Below are positions 17,781 to 27,303 of a stretch of DNA of 64,000 nucleotides, in pieces. Each line of letters begins with the position of its first letter. The first letter of the stretch is position 1. The DNA is from Sulfobacillus thermosulfidooxidans DSM 9293 (GTDB lineage Bacteria > Bacillota > Sulfobacillia > Sulfobacillales > Sulfobacillaceae). The stretch covers positions 3,019,011 to 3,083,010 of the forward strand of contig NZ_FWWY01000001.1 of NCBI RefSeq assembly GCF_900176145.1. The letters run 5' to 3'. The notes under the pieces were generated by a model, which had not been told where the DNA came from, ran no database searches, and was given only the letters and a program-made list of their open reading frames with translations. A program made the translations under genes and the position numbers.

Positions 17781-18677
17781 TCATTCCGACATAAGATGAT
17801 AACGCTTAAGAACCGCAGAAATGGCCAGAGCAGCGGGAGCATCTTTGGCTAAGGGCTGATATGGCGCCATTAAATAACCCGGGTGGTGGTCAATGGCGGC
17901 AGCCGCAAATTTAAAGCCCCGCACTCCGTCGGTTTGACGCAAGGCCGTTGCTAAGTCAATCAGTTGGTATTCTAATTGACGTGCCTCCGCCCAATGGTTA
18001 TTGGCCACATGCTCCGCTAATTCAACAATCCATTGAGGCACAATGTTGCCTGACCCGACTACAGCGCCATGTCCTCCGACAGCCAAAGCGGGAAGGACGA
18101 GTGTTTCCGTCCCGATTAAGACTTTAAAGTCGGGAATATGGCGTGTGAGGTGCAAAACCCGAAGGAAATAGTCGAAGTCACGGCTACTGTCCTTAATGCC
18201 CATAATTTGGGGATGGGTCGATAATTTGGCGACCACCTCTGCTGGAATGCTGATTTTGGTATACGGGGGGATATTGTAGAGCATGATGGGGAAGGGAGAG
18301 CGGTCAGCTAATGACAAATAAAAGACCTCAACATCTTGGGCATTCATCGGATAATAAGACGGTGGGGGAATCAGCAATCCCGCTAATGGCAGGTTAAGGC
18401 ACGCATCTAAATCCCTGATGATATCATCTTGAACGGTGCCCATAACACCGGAATAGACTGGTTGTTTGCCGCCCACAAGTTCCAAAACGGTTTCACGCAC
18501 TTGCTGTCTTAAGGAAAGAGGGAGACTGGCGCCTTCACCGGTCGAACCTAAAATAGATAGGCCAATATGATGAGCTGCTAAAATGCGCTGAATTAATCGT
18601 TTGAGGGCCAGAGTATCGAGCTGACCATCGTCGGTTAGTGGGGTAATCATGGCTGTCTGCAATAGATAAGATGACAT
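17781..18677 (-). CDS. DapA-family class I aldolase/synthase
   Basis: 298 residues, one TIM barrel. LSILGSTGEGASL matches the GxTGE dicarboxylate/pyruvate-binding loop. MLYNIPPYT carries the conserved Tyr and MGIKDSS the Schiff-base Lys. The family (dihydrodipicolinate synthase, N-acetylneuraminate lyase, 2-keto-3-deoxy-sugar-acid aldolases, hydroxyoxoglutarate aldolases) splits or joins a pyruvate unit. It is the last gene of a run with a four-carbon-acid kinase 84 bases upstream and a GlcD-GlcE fusion before that. This points to catabolism of a hydroxyacid rather than lysine synthesis. Confidence 0.85.
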   Translation of the reverse strand: MSSYLLQTAMITPLTDDGQLDTLALKRLIQRILAAHHIGLSILGSTGEGASLPLSLRQQVRETVLELVGGKQPVYSGVMGTVQDDIIRDLDACLNLPLAGLLIPPPSYYPMNAQDVEVFYLSLADRSPFPIMLYNIPPYTKISIPAEVVAKLSTHPQIMGIKDSSRDFDYFLRVLHLTRHIPDFKVLIGTETLVLPALAVGGHGAVVGSGNIVPQWIVELAEHVANNHWAEARQLEYQLIDLATALRQTDGVRGFKFAAAAIDHHPGYLMAPYQPLAKDAPAALAISAVLKRYHLMSE

Positions 18678-18760
18678 GATGTTCTCCTTTGTCGATGACG
18701 ACGCTTACGCGGAATGTGTGAGTGTTGCCACATTCGGCGCTGGGTTTTCTTTTCATTATG

Positions 18761-19960
18761 CTATAGCAAGCGCTGAACAAAGTCGATAAAAAATGGGGCA
18801 GAACCATAACTCCCAGATTTGGACACCAAGGTCCACGGGCTATTGTGAAAACGTATGCGACTTTGCACAATGCCAGGGTCCCACTGTGTCAAAGGCTCGA
18901 GTTCGGTTATTCCTAAGGCCCGACACAAAGCGGACGTCATGTCTCCACCCGTTGTGGCGAAAGCAAAGACACCCTTCACGTGATCGAGGAGATTTTTAGC
19001 AACTTGTCCAAGAAATCCCGTCACGGCATCGGGATCAATGCGGGGCTTTGGACTGACCGAGAGCAGGGCAAAATGTGAGGTCGAAAACCCGTGCAAAAGC
19101 CTAGCCGTTACGGTATTTATTAGTTCGGGCGCATTGTGTGACAGTAAGGTACTGTCTATCTCCCAAAAATGATCTGGAAAACGTGTATGAAAATAGCTGA
19201 TTTGTTGTTGGGTGGCCGGGTGCAAGCTGGCGCTCATTATGAGAGCCTTATCTGCCTTGGCAACTTCCGGTACAGTTAAAGATCGAGACGGCACAAGAAA
19301 GGGCCGCAACTGTAGAGCAAGGGCCAACGAACCACAGGGTAAAACGTTTGGATGTTTCGACAAAATCTTCGCGATTCGTGCTAAGTCGTCATCCGTTTCC
19401 GCATCTACCACAAGGATTTGCTTGCTAGATTGGTGAGTGATGTGATCATGAACCTGATCAGGGTGATGGCGTAATGTGTTTAAGGCAATGTGTTCTAGTC
19501 TCAGGCTGGTAGTGGTTCGCAAGATTGTCTGAATGTCTCCAGTAATCAAAGGATTTCGAGGGTCCGTGCGAAGTGCCGTCATCTCTAACGGTTTTCCCTC
19601 CACATAAAGATGTCCGTCTTTGACAATTTTGTTGACTGTGGGAAATGATGGACAGAGCACGGCGGTTTGCATCCCCGTGATGTGCAACAAGGTTTCGATT
19701 TCAGCTCCGACAGGCCCCCGAAGCGTTGCATCGACTTTTTTGTATAAGGGCCGGATCTTAAGAGGATAGGGGAAGTGCTGTTGCAGTTTGCGCCGGGCCG
19801 CATCAGCCGTTAGATGACGCGATTCGGTTGTCAAGACGAGGACGGCTGACGTGTCGAAGGTGGTATTAGGCAGTTCCAGGAGGACCTTCGTTGGGGCATC
19901 TTCAGCAAAGATAACACTCGTATCTAATGCTCCACTTAAATCGTCCGCAATGATTAGCAT
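18761..19960 (-). CDS. Four-carbon acid sugar kinase (DUF1537/OtnK-type)
   Basis: 399 residues. The N-terminal domain begins LIIADDLSGALDT (the ADD-x-TGA family hallmark), followed by KKVDATLRGPVGAEIE and VLCPSFPTVNKIVKDGHLYVEG. The C-terminal nucleotide-binding domain has FATTGGDMTSALCRALGI and VSKSGSYG. Characterised members phosphorylate threonate, erythronate or 3-oxo-tetronates. Usual partners (PdxA2, LtnD dehydrogenase, class II aldolase OtnC) are absent; instead the gene sits between a DapA-type aldolase and a GlcD-GlcE flavoprotein. Substrate is therefore open. Confidence 0.85.
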   Translation of the reverse strand: MLIIADDLSGALDTSVIFAEDAPTKVLLELPNTTFDTSAVLVLTTESRHLTADAARRKLQQHFPYPLKIRPLYKKVDATLRGPVGAEIETLLHITGMQTAVLCPSFPTVNKIVKDGHLYVEGKPLEMTALRTDPRNPLITGDIQTILRTTTSLRLEHIALNTLRHHPDQVHDHITHQSSKQILVVDAETDDDLARIAKILSKHPNVLPCGSLALALQLRPFLVPSRSLTVPEVAKADKALIMSASLHPATQQQISYFHTRFPDHFWEIDSTLLSHNAPELINTVTARLLHGFSTSHFALLSVSPKPRIDPDAVTGFLGQVAKNLLDHVKGVFAFATTGGDMTSALCRALGITELEPLTQWDPGIVQSRIRFHNSPWTLVSKSGSYGSAPFFIDFVQRLL

Positions 19961-20005
19961 GGCACGTCCCCTTTCCCTAAAGATTGCAATCTTGAATTCG
20001 CCAGA

Positions 20006-22516
20006 TTATGGATGTCCAAACACATTTTGAGGATCGAAATATTGTTTAAGTCGCTCGGTGATCTTGGTCAAGGATGAATCAGCAAGGTTGATCACCTGCC
20101 ACCCGTTGTGATTTAACACGCGGCACCCATTCAGGTGGAGTTGCTGAACTCCATTATCTGATGCTTCTGGTACAATCCATAAACTGTCATCGAGAGCGTG
20201 AAAAGCCGTCGTAATGGAATGGGGTAATGGTCCCACTCCAAATACATAACCTGAATGCTCACGTCGGGCTTGATCGAAGAGTGTGTCAAGTTTTGATTGT
20301 GTTACGGCAAGAATATCTAAGGCATCATGGCGTTGATATGAGATACCACCACGATCACATATCTGTTCAATGTATTGATGTTGACTCGGCAGATCATGTC
20401 CATCCACATAGATGGTAAGATGATTTCCCATAGTCCATAGGCCCTGGGGTCCTGGAGCAGTCGTTATGAAGGCATGGACCAAGGATTCATATTGCTCTGA
20501 ATTGATGTGCTGATGGTCTAGCGTATAAATGACCTGTTCGGGAAATTTGGGTAGTAAGCGCAAAATCAGCGTGGTAATCATACCAAATTGGCCCAAGGAG
20601 CCAATAAACAGTTTGGGCATGTCCAAACCCGCGACATTTTTCATAATCTTGCGACCGAACTGTAATTGCCGTCCAGTTCCGTCGATCACGCTCAGTCCAA
20701 GAATCCAGTTTTTTAAGGGGCCATATCCCAAATGTGCGAGGTGAGGCAGTCCTTCGGCAACTAAACTGCCCAAAGTTTGGTCTTTTTGTAGCGGAATTAC
20801 GGGAAACATCAGGCGGTATTGATCGAGAAAGGATTGAAGGGCCGTATAAGAAAGCCCAGCTTGCACGGTAATCGTCATGTTATCCGGGTCAAAATCAAGG
20901 ATATCTTGAAGATGACTCAGATTGACACGACACGCATCTTTATGAACCCCATGTTTGTCCAGGGTTAGGTGTATTTTCTGCACATAGGCTTGGCGGACGG
21001 TATCTCGCAGCTCATCGACAGAGCGAGGTTGAATAAGCCTATTAAGTGCTTGTTCTGGGCCCACATCGTGAGTGTAAGACGTGTTCTGAACCGGGTAAAC
21101 GGCCTTACCGGGATTTAAGATATTCTCGGGATCAAAGGCCATTTTAATGGCATACATGGCGGCTAATTCGTCGGGCGAATACATTAGAGGTAATTCGTGC
21201 AGTTTGTCAATGCCAATACCATGTTCTCCCGTAATGGATCCGCCTAGTTCCGCTGCCTTTTGCAAGATCGCATGGTCGGCCTTCCTCATACGTTCCACTT
21301 CGTCGGCATCATCCGGATGATATGGAATTAAGGGATGCAAATTACCATCTCCGGCATGGGCCACGGTGTTAATGGCCAACGCGTAACGGCGAGATATGGT
21401 CAGTACATGACTCATCATCTCTGCTAAGAGCGGCCGGGGAACGGTCACATCCTGGGTCCAGACATGAGAGGCAAGCCGTGCGGCGGCGCCATAAGCGGAG
21501 CGTCTAGCCGCCATCAATTGATGAGCATGTTCGGGGTTTTCGGCAATAATCACGGGATCGGCATGATATTGTTGTAACACGTTGACGAGATGCTGCAGTT
21601 GAGCTTGCACCGATAAGGGAGAACCGTCGACTTCAATCAGGAGCACAGCATCTGAATGGGGATATCCTGCGTCCATAAAGGGTCTGACAGTATCTAAGGT
21701 GGCTTTGTCTAATAGCTCTAGGGTAGAGGGAATCATTTGTGCCCGAACAATGCCGGAAACCGCCGAGACGGCATCAATTACCGACTGAAATCCCGCTAAT
21801 AGTGTTCCTGTACTAGGGGCTTTGGGTAATATTCGCAATGTTATTTCGGTAATGATAGCCAAAATGCCCTCAGAACCGGTTAACAAACCGGGCCAATCGA
21901 TAATCGACAAACTTTCTTGGCATATGATGGGGGTTCCGTCTGCGAGTAAAGCTTTTATTCCCGTAACGTAGTGGCTGGTTGTACCATATTTGACGCAGTG
22001 GGGACCGCCTGAGCCCTCTGAAACATTGCCGCCTAAAGTGGAAATCCGGTGACTCGCGGGATCGGGGGGGAAGAAGAAGCCATAAGGTTCTAATGCTTCC
22101 TGTAACCTGGCATTAACAACGCCCGGTTCCACACGCGTTTGACGTGATCGGACGTCAATGGATTTAATCCTTTTAAAATGCGTTAAAGAGACCACGATGC
22201 CTCCTGAAATGGGCAACGTGCCGCCACTGATGTTGCTGCCTGATCCTCGGGCAATAACGGGCATGCCATATTGGCTGGCAATTTGCAGTACATATCGCAA
22301 TTCCTCTTCGCTCTCGGCAATAAAGGCCGCATCAGGCCGATGTCGTTGCGAGGTCGCATCGTAACTATAAGCTAATAGGCGATCGGCATCGCGAATGATA
22401 CGATCACCAAAGCGCTGTGTGAGCGCACAAAGACATTCCTCTTTTTGCTGGGCATCTGGCCCAAGAATTTGATTATTGATGGGTTGGTGGGGAACAGTCG
22501 ATAAGGATACCAGCAT
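20006..22516 (-). CDS. GlcD-GlcE fused FAD-linked hydroxyacid dehydrogenase
   Basis: About 836 residues from ATG 22516 (GCGAGG seven bases upstream). The first ~470 residues are a complete GlcD-type FAD-linked oxidase: VIARGSGSNISGG FAD-binding loop, SEGSGGPHCVKYG, LTGSEGILAIITE, HAGDGNLHPLIPY, GSITGEHGIGIDKL and NPGKAVYP. The last ~340 are a GlcE-like FAD domain: VQAGLSYTALQSFL, GSLVAEG, VAGLDMPKLFIGSLG. GlcD and GlcE are normally separate subunits of glycolate oxidase with the Fe-S subunit GlcF. No GlcF adjoins this fusion. It heads a run with a sugar-acid kinase and a DapA-type aldolase. Confidence 0.88.
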   Translation of the reverse strand: MLVSLSTVPHQPINNQILGPDAQQKEECLCALTQRFGDRIIRDADRLLAYSYDATSQRHRPDAAFIAESEEELRYVLQIASQYGMPVIARGSGSNISGGTLPISGGIVVSLTHFKRIKSIDVRSRQTRVEPGVVNARLQEALEPYGFFFPPDPASHRISTLGGNVSEGSGGPHCVKYGTTSHYVTGIKALLADGTPIICQESLSIIDWPGLLTGSEGILAIITEITLRILPKAPSTGTLLAGFQSVIDAVSAVSGIVRAQMIPSTLELLDKATLDTVRPFMDAGYPHSDAVLLIEVDGSPLSVQAQLQHLVNVLQQYHADPVIIAENPEHAHQLMAARRSAYGAAARLASHVWTQDVTVPRPLLAEMMSHVLTISRRYALAINTVAHAGDGNLHPLIPYHPDDADEVERMRKADHAILQKAAELGGSITGEHGIGIDKLHELPLMYSPDELAAMYAIKMAFDPENILNPGKAVYPVQNTSYTHDVGPEQALNRLIQPRSVDELRDTVRQAYVQKIHLTLDKHGVHKDACRVNLSHLQDILDFDPDNMTITVQAGLSYTALQSFLDQYRLMFPVIPLQKDQTLGSLVAEGLPHLAHLGYGPLKNWILGLSVIDGTGRQLQFGRKIMKNVAGLDMPKLFIGSLGQFGMITTLILRLLPKFPEQVIYTLDHQHINSEQYESLVHAFITTAPGPQGLWTMGNHLTIYVDGHDLPSQHQYIEQICDRGGISYQRHDALDILAVTQSKLDTLFDQARREHSGYVFGVGPLPHSITTAFHALDDSLWIVPEASDNGVQQLHLNGCRVLNHNGWQVINLADSSLTKITERLKQYFDPQNVFGHP

Positions 22517-22590
22517 AATTTGGCCTCGCTTTAGCATCCGGTGACGCCTAATCAGGCGCACCATGCATCATTACTGAGAAAATCCATATG

Positions 22591-23196
22591 TCAACCACCC
22601 CGTCCGAAAGGCGGGCCCAGGATCTCGACTCCACTGCAATCCCAACAACCTGGCAAGCGCTTAGCTTTGGCTTCCGGGTCCGACCCATCAGGCGCGGTTG
22701 AAAAAAGTCCGTTCCCGATCCAGTCCTGCCGAATGTGGAGTGTTCGGAGCGTCATGTTACGAGCCCCTAGCAGATCGGCACCGAGGGTCACGGTACATTT
22801 TTGACAACGGAAAGTCAGTGCCTGGTCAGGGCGGTTCTTAGCATCACAATGAGGACAACCTTGGGCGGTGAACTTGGGATTCTTGTACCACTTCTGGCTA
22901 TAGCCGTTCTTTCGGTGCGGGGCATTTTGCTTGACTTCGGTCCACAACCTTTTGAAGGTGACTCCTACTTGTTTCGATACCGAACAAGCTAGTTGGGAAG
23001 GCAACGCAAAACGCTCCGGCAATTCTCGATAGACTAGTCCGTGGAGTTTCAACGGATTGGACATCTTCCCGTTCTCGAAGGTCACATGGCTCGGATAGTT
23101 GAGGGCGTTTTGATAGGCGTTGGCGGTGTCCCGGAGCCTTTGACCGGTCTCGCATGTCGTATGCAGTTTGAGCTTGGCGGTCAGCATTGTCTTCAC
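22591..23196 (-). pseudogene. IS605-type TnpB with large internal deletion
   Basis: 201 residues in one open frame. The start MLTAKLKLHTTCETGQRL and the helical segment to TEVKQNAPHRKNGYS match the N-terminal third of an IS605-type OrfB/TnpB. It then jumps directly to the C-terminal zinc ribbon (CPHC, CQKC) and TLGADLLGARNM. The middle, including RuvC Asp and Glu, is gone; a full protein would be about 370-400 residues. No tnpA accompanies it. It sits just upstream of the GlcD-GlcE gene and could have carried promoter-altering effects. The intact reading frame across the deletion is noteworthy. Confidence 0.75.
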
Positions 23197-23459
23197 ATAA
23201 CTATTTTAGCAAAACATTTCTGAGAATTCCACAAAATAGTGACGAGCAAACGGCTCTTCCACCTTAAACTCTCTTTATAAAAGGATTTGAATTTACCCGA
23301 CGAAATTTCAACTGTGGGACCCAGCACAACGTGATTTCTTTAACAAGATCGAGATTTGCTACAACGGACACGGTGCGCACCCTTTGCCGTTAAATTAACA
23401 CCAACCGAGAAAGAACTCTGCAAGCTTTGAGCGGCTTGCCTGGATTTGGCGATTTTCTT

Positions 23460-23678
23460 CTAGGATTGTACGGCAATCCAGGTAAAGTCATCTATGTGCA
23501 CTTCACCCATGCCGTGACAAATTCGGCATACGCTATAGCCGCGGTGATCACAGTGTACACACCCTTCGCCTTCACATTCTTGACAAATGTCTTCACCATA
23601 GCCGAAACATTGCGTACATTCTTCCCAGATTGTCGGTGACGATTTAAGGAATAGGGATGGTCTTCTCGATTTCGACAT
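23460..23678 (-). CDS. Small DnaJ-type zinc-finger protein
   Basis: 72 residues with four CxxC pairs in DnaJ-like spacing: CTQCFGYG, CQECEGEG, CVHCDHRG and CRICHGMG, i.e. two zinc-binding sites of the CR-type domain without a J domain. GGAGG lies seven bases before the ATG. Proteins of this kind bind two zinc ions and often assist assembly or folding of a partner. The gene overlaps the end of the truncated PucR-type gene by 35 bases on the same strand. No partner is evident here. Confidence 0.7.
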   Translation of the reverse strand: MSKSRRPSLFLKSSPTIWEECTQCFGYGEDICQECEGEGCVHCDHRGYSVCRICHGMGEVHIDDFTWIAVQS

Positions 23679-23991
23679 TATCGTTTCCTCCGTTCTCTTG
23701 CATTCCGTTATGATAAAAGGCTAGGGCCAATCGTAAATCCGTGACGGTGTCTAAATTTTTGAGATCGCACCCCAGCAGTGCTTGCAATCGTGCTAACCGG
23801 TATGCCAATGTATTCCGGTGCACATAAAGACGTTTCGCTGCTTCTTGTGCCTGACCGTTACTGTCGAGGTAGACCTTCAAGGTCCATAGCAAATCGCGGT
23901 TATAAGTTCGGTCTTCCAATAAGGCTCCTAATTTCTCTTTGACAAATGTGGACTGCACAGATGCTGGGATCGCATCAAACAAACGTGACAA
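23644..23991 (-). pseudogene. PucR/CdaR-family regulator, C-terminal HTH only
   Basis: 115 residues from a TTG that has AAAGGAGG nine bases upstream. DLLWTLKVYLDSNGQAQEAAKRLYVHRNTLAYRLARL is the PucR C-terminal helix-turn-helix, with the usual preceding FVKEKLGALLE helix. Full PucR/CdaR activators are ~400-550 residues with N-terminal sensory and GGDEF-like domains; none is found upstream. It is either a decayed remnant or a stand-alone DNA-binding protein that kept a usable start. CdaR-type regulators often control sugar-diacid and glycolate genes, fitting the surroundings. Confidence 0.6.
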
Positions 23992-25100
23992 CGACCATAA
24001 CCTCCTTTACCACTTACATCTTCTACATCTTTGGGTGATATCAAGCTGACCGGGATTACATGCCGAGATACAGCCTTTGAGACGGGACCCCCATCCTGCC
24101 ATGTGAAAGATAATCTGTCTCGGTCATTGAAATTTATCTTCAGCAATCAACGGTTTTGTAATACTGGATTTCTACGGTTTGCAATTTGAGGATAGCATCA
24201 ACTGAATACATCGACTAATACAAAAATACGAAAGTATTTATAACAACTTCGTGATACGTATAGGTTCTGTCCGGGACAAAACCTATTTTAAAAGAGATAG
24301 AAAAATCCTCTTAGTCTTGGTGTTATAAGGATTTGCAAAGGATGACCATTCTTCTGACCATTCTTCTAATGATGGTTATCCCAAATAGTAGAGTCAATGC
24401 ATCGGAGAAGATGGTTTGGTGATATAAAGAGACTTTGTCGAGCGTTGGATTTCATTTTTTGATGGAGCATGGAATGGTGCTATACGGATATATTTCCTAA
24501 AACTTATAGTTCGTTTTGTATTTTGGTATTAGTCACCAGGTTGTAGGGATGGTACGCTGACTATGCAGTTACATTTCTCTCAATCAGACAGAGGAGAGGG
24601 ATATCATCAATTCGCATAGGAGTATCGCAAGGGTTTGGGGGAAATTATCTTCTAATAACCCCGAGGAAGATGTGAGCCGCATAAATATTGGCCGAATATT
24701 CGAAACCAACGCAATGATAGGAAAGATTGTGTTGGCGTAATTCTTAAACCCGGACCACAACCTCGGATTAACGGCCATGTTAACGTTAATACCGTACGAA
24801 GGAGCTTTGTGTGACAACGTGGTTATCGATGATAATGACAATGCTCATCGCGGTTTGGGTAGGGAAACGGTCTCTTGCTATGGGCTTGCACGCGCATATA
24901 TCTAGCTAATTACGACACGCTTTAAGACCTTGCTGTAGGCTACATCAATAGAAAACACCTCAACTTTCTCGTTTCATGAGCCGGAGGTGCCCCGGTTCCA
25001 TCATTACACGATCAGAACACGATCAGAGCCGCTTTTTTATAGCCAGCGGCTAGGGTATGATGGATTAAAATCTTGCGAGATAGCAATAAGGGGATTAGGG
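23992..25100. other. Long A+T-rich intergenic region
   Basis: About 1.1 kb without a credible gene. It contains a 25-base palindrome (24261-24285) and a short tandem repeat of GACCATTCTTCT near 24344-24368. It presumably holds the promoter of the IclR gene, whose leader carries AAGGGG. The rest may be debris of the lost PucR N-terminus, but I could not find matching protein sequence. Confidence 0.35.
24261..24285. repeat. Imperfect palindrome, possible operator or IS end
   Basis: TAGGTT-C-TGTCC is mirrored by GGACA-A-AACCTA around a central G, an 11-base-pair dyad. It could be an operator for the nearby IclR/PucR-type regulators or a relic transposon end; nothing decides between them. Confidence 0.35.
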
Positions 25101-25907
25101 GTGAGTTTGGTGGGACTAGGGGCACTCCCTCCCGAATCAGACGGGCAAGTTCGGGTGCAGTCGGTGGAACGGGCGTTTCGATTATTGGAAAAATTAGTGC
25201 GACACAACGAAATGTCCCTTGGGCAATTGGCTGACTCGGTTGGTATGCATAAAAGTACGGCTTACCGGTTGTTGCATACATTAATGGAGCTCGGTTACGT
25301 GGAGCAAGATGGAGAACAAGGCAGTTATCGTGTCGGCATTCGCATGGTGGAAATGGGAGGACTCGCCACCCGGTCATGGCCCCTGCACCGGGCGGCTGAA
25401 CCAGTGATGGACCAACTGGCGGAAACGCTGGGGGAAGCGGTCAATCTGGCGGTGGAAGACGGACTGAACATGGTCTATATCGCCACCGTGGATGCTTACA
25501 ATCTTTTGCGGATGCAATTAAACGTCGGTCGTCGGGCGCCGATTCATTGTACGGCAGTGGGGAAAGCTCTGTTGGCATTTAGACCGGAACTGGTGCAGCG
25601 GATGAAGGAAAAACATCCTCAGCTGACCCCGTTTACCGATCATACCATTACTGACTGGGATGCCTTAGAGGATGAACTGGCTCTAGTGCGCCAACTTGGA
25701 TTTGCGATTGATGACGAGGAACAAGAAGTGGGGGCTCGCTGCGTTGCCTCGCCAATTGTGGACCACCGTAATCATATCGTGGCGTCTATCGGCATATCGG
25801 CGCCGACGGCACGGTTGTCGCGGGAACGGGCGATGGAAGTGGGTCCGGAGATTGTAAAAGCCGCACAACAAGTGTCTGAACGGCTAGGCTACTTGAGGAA
25901 AAAATAA
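25101..25907 (+). CDS. IclR-family transcription regulator
   Basis: 268 residues from GTG 25101 (AAGGGG about 8 bases upstream); an in-frame extension to 24987 has no ribosome site. The N-terminal winged helix is visible in VERAFRLLEKLVRHNEMSLGQLADSVGMHKSTAYRLLHTLMELGYV. The C-terminal IclR effector domain has LHRAAEPVMDQLAETLGEAVNLAV, PIHCTAVGKALLA and AIDDEEQEVGARCVASPI. Family members (e.g. AllR) often control glyoxylate and allantoin genes. It lies 100 bases upstream of glcF in the same direction and is the likely cluster regulator. Confidence 0.92.
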   Translation: MSLVGLGALPPESDGQVRVQSVERAFRLLEKLVRHNEMSLGQLADSVGMHKSTAYRLLHTLMELGYVEQDGEQGSYRVGIRMVEMGGLATRSWPLHRAAEPVMDQLAETLGEAVNLAVEDGLNMVYIATVDAYNLLRMQLNVGRRAPIHCTAVGKALLAFRPELVQRMKEKHPQLTPFTDHTITDWDALEDELALVRQLGFAIDDEEQEVGARCVASPIVDHRNHIVASIGISAPTARLSRERAMEVGPEIVKAAQQVSERLGYLRKK

Positions 25908-26006
25908 GTTATTCGACGGGAGAAAAGGGCAGGACTTTTGTGATAATTGACGAATATCCATTTAGCAAAACGTCGTTTCGTATGATGAAACGGAAGGGGG
26001 TCTCTT

Positions 26007-27266
26007 GTGGATACGGGCCAGTGTGTGCACTGTGGATTGTGCTTATCGGCTTGTCCGACTTATCAAATAACGGGAATGGAAGCCGAATCGCCGCGTGGGC
26101 GAGTGTTCTTGCTTGAACACATTCGGGACAATCCGAGTCTGCTCAATCCTGATGCCATGCAGTATTTGGATGACTGTTTGGATTGCCGGGCCTGCGAGTC
26201 GGTCTGTCCCTCCCATGTCGCGACGGGACATATGGTCGAGACGTGGCGGGCACAAACGGCTCCAATTCTCGGAGACCGGGGACCTGAAGCTATGCGCTTA
26301 TTTCGCCGGTTGGCACGGCCTATGACGTTTTTGCTCGGATCACCAGCCGGATTGCGATGGTTTCAGCGGCTGGTCCGCTTAAGTCAAAAACCCGGCGTCA
26401 GGGCGTTGATTGCACGCCTTCGTCTTATGCCTCCGGCCGTGATGACGCTTGCCCGAGGCGTGCCAGTTCGGTTGCCGCGACGCTTGAGCCGGATTAGACC
26501 AGTGTCCCAAAGGGCGATTGCCACCCGGAAGGTGATGTTGTTTGTCGGATGCATCATGGATGCGGTGTATGCCGACACCAATCGTCATACCCAAGACCTG
26601 CTAGAAATGGGCGGCGTCCGGGTGGTCATTCCCCAAGAGCAGCGTTGTTGCGGGGCGCTTCACATGCATGGTGGCGTCCCCGAAGTCACCCGGCAATGGG
26701 CCCGCGAAAATATTCGAGCTTTTGAGGAGTCGGGCGCTGATGCGGTCGTGGTAAATGCAGCCGGATGCGGCGCAATGTTGAAAGAGTATGCCGAACTCTT
26801 TCCTCCGTCCGATTCCTGGCATGAACGGGCACGGCGGTTTCAAGACGCGGTGGTGGACGCGACGGTCGTGCTTGCCGATTTGCCGTTGCCCCAGGAGAAG
26901 CCTGGCCCGGAACGGGTGACGGTACACGATCCGTGTCATTTGGCCCATGCCCAAGGCATCCGCCAGCAACCACGGGAACTCTTGCGACGGGCCGGATACG
27001 CCATTTTGGAGATGCCGGATTCCGATCGTTGTTGCGGATCGGCGGGGATTTATAACCTGACGCATCCGGACATGGCGCAAAAATTGCTCGAACGAAAACT
27101 CGAAGATATCCCCCCAGGTGTAAAGTGGGTCGCGGCTGCCAACCCTGGATGTCTTATGCATATCCAATCCGGTCTTCAACGGGGGACAGAGAGGCCGTCC
27201 GCGGTTCATCCGGTTGATTTGGTGTGGCATGCGTATCAACGAGCGGGGTATCTGACACGGGATTGA
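26007..27266 (+). CDS. glcF: Glycolate oxidase iron-sulfur subunit
   Basis: 419 residues from GTG 26007 (GGAAGGGGG upstream). Two [4Fe-4S] ferredoxin motifs are present: CVHCGLCLSACP (residues ~6-17) and CLDCRACESVCP (~53-64). Two CCG domains follow: VGCIMDAVY...RCCGALHMHGG and DPCHLAHAQG...DRCCGSAGIYN. GlcF passes electrons from the GlcD flavin to the membrane quinone pool. It is the first gene of the glyoxylate cluster; glcE and glcD come at the end, an unusual split order. Confidence 0.93.
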   Translation: MDTGQCVHCGLCLSACPTYQITGMEAESPRGRVFLLEHIRDNPSLLNPDAMQYLDDCLDCRACESVCPSHVATGHMVETWRAQTAPILGDRGPEAMRLFRRLARPMTFLLGSPAGLRWFQRLVRLSQKPGVRALIARLRLMPPAVMTLARGVPVRLPRRLSRIRPVSQRAIATRKVMLFVGCIMDAVYADTNRHTQDLLEMGGVRVVIPQEQRCCGALHMHGGVPEVTRQWARENIRAFEESGADAVVVNAAGCGAMLKEYAELFPPSDSWHERARRFQDAVVDATVVLADLPLPQEKPGPERVTVHDPCHLAHAQGIRQQPRELLRRAGYAILEMPDSDRCCGSAGIYNLTHPDMAQKLLERKLEDIPPGVKWVAAANPGCLMHIQSGLQRGTERPSAVHPVDLVWHAYQRAGYLTRD

Positions 27267-27303
27267 CCCCGACAGGGGAATCATAGAAAGGCGGGATGTA
27301 ATC

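Noticed and set aside
24344-24372. Short tandem repeat GACCATTCTTCT, considered as a CRISPR seed
   Set aside because: Only two adjacent copies with no spacers.
24584-24841. Minus-strand open frame of 85 codons in the A+T-rich gap
   Set aside because: TTG start without a ribosome site, no domain, and composition like the surrounding non-coding DNA.
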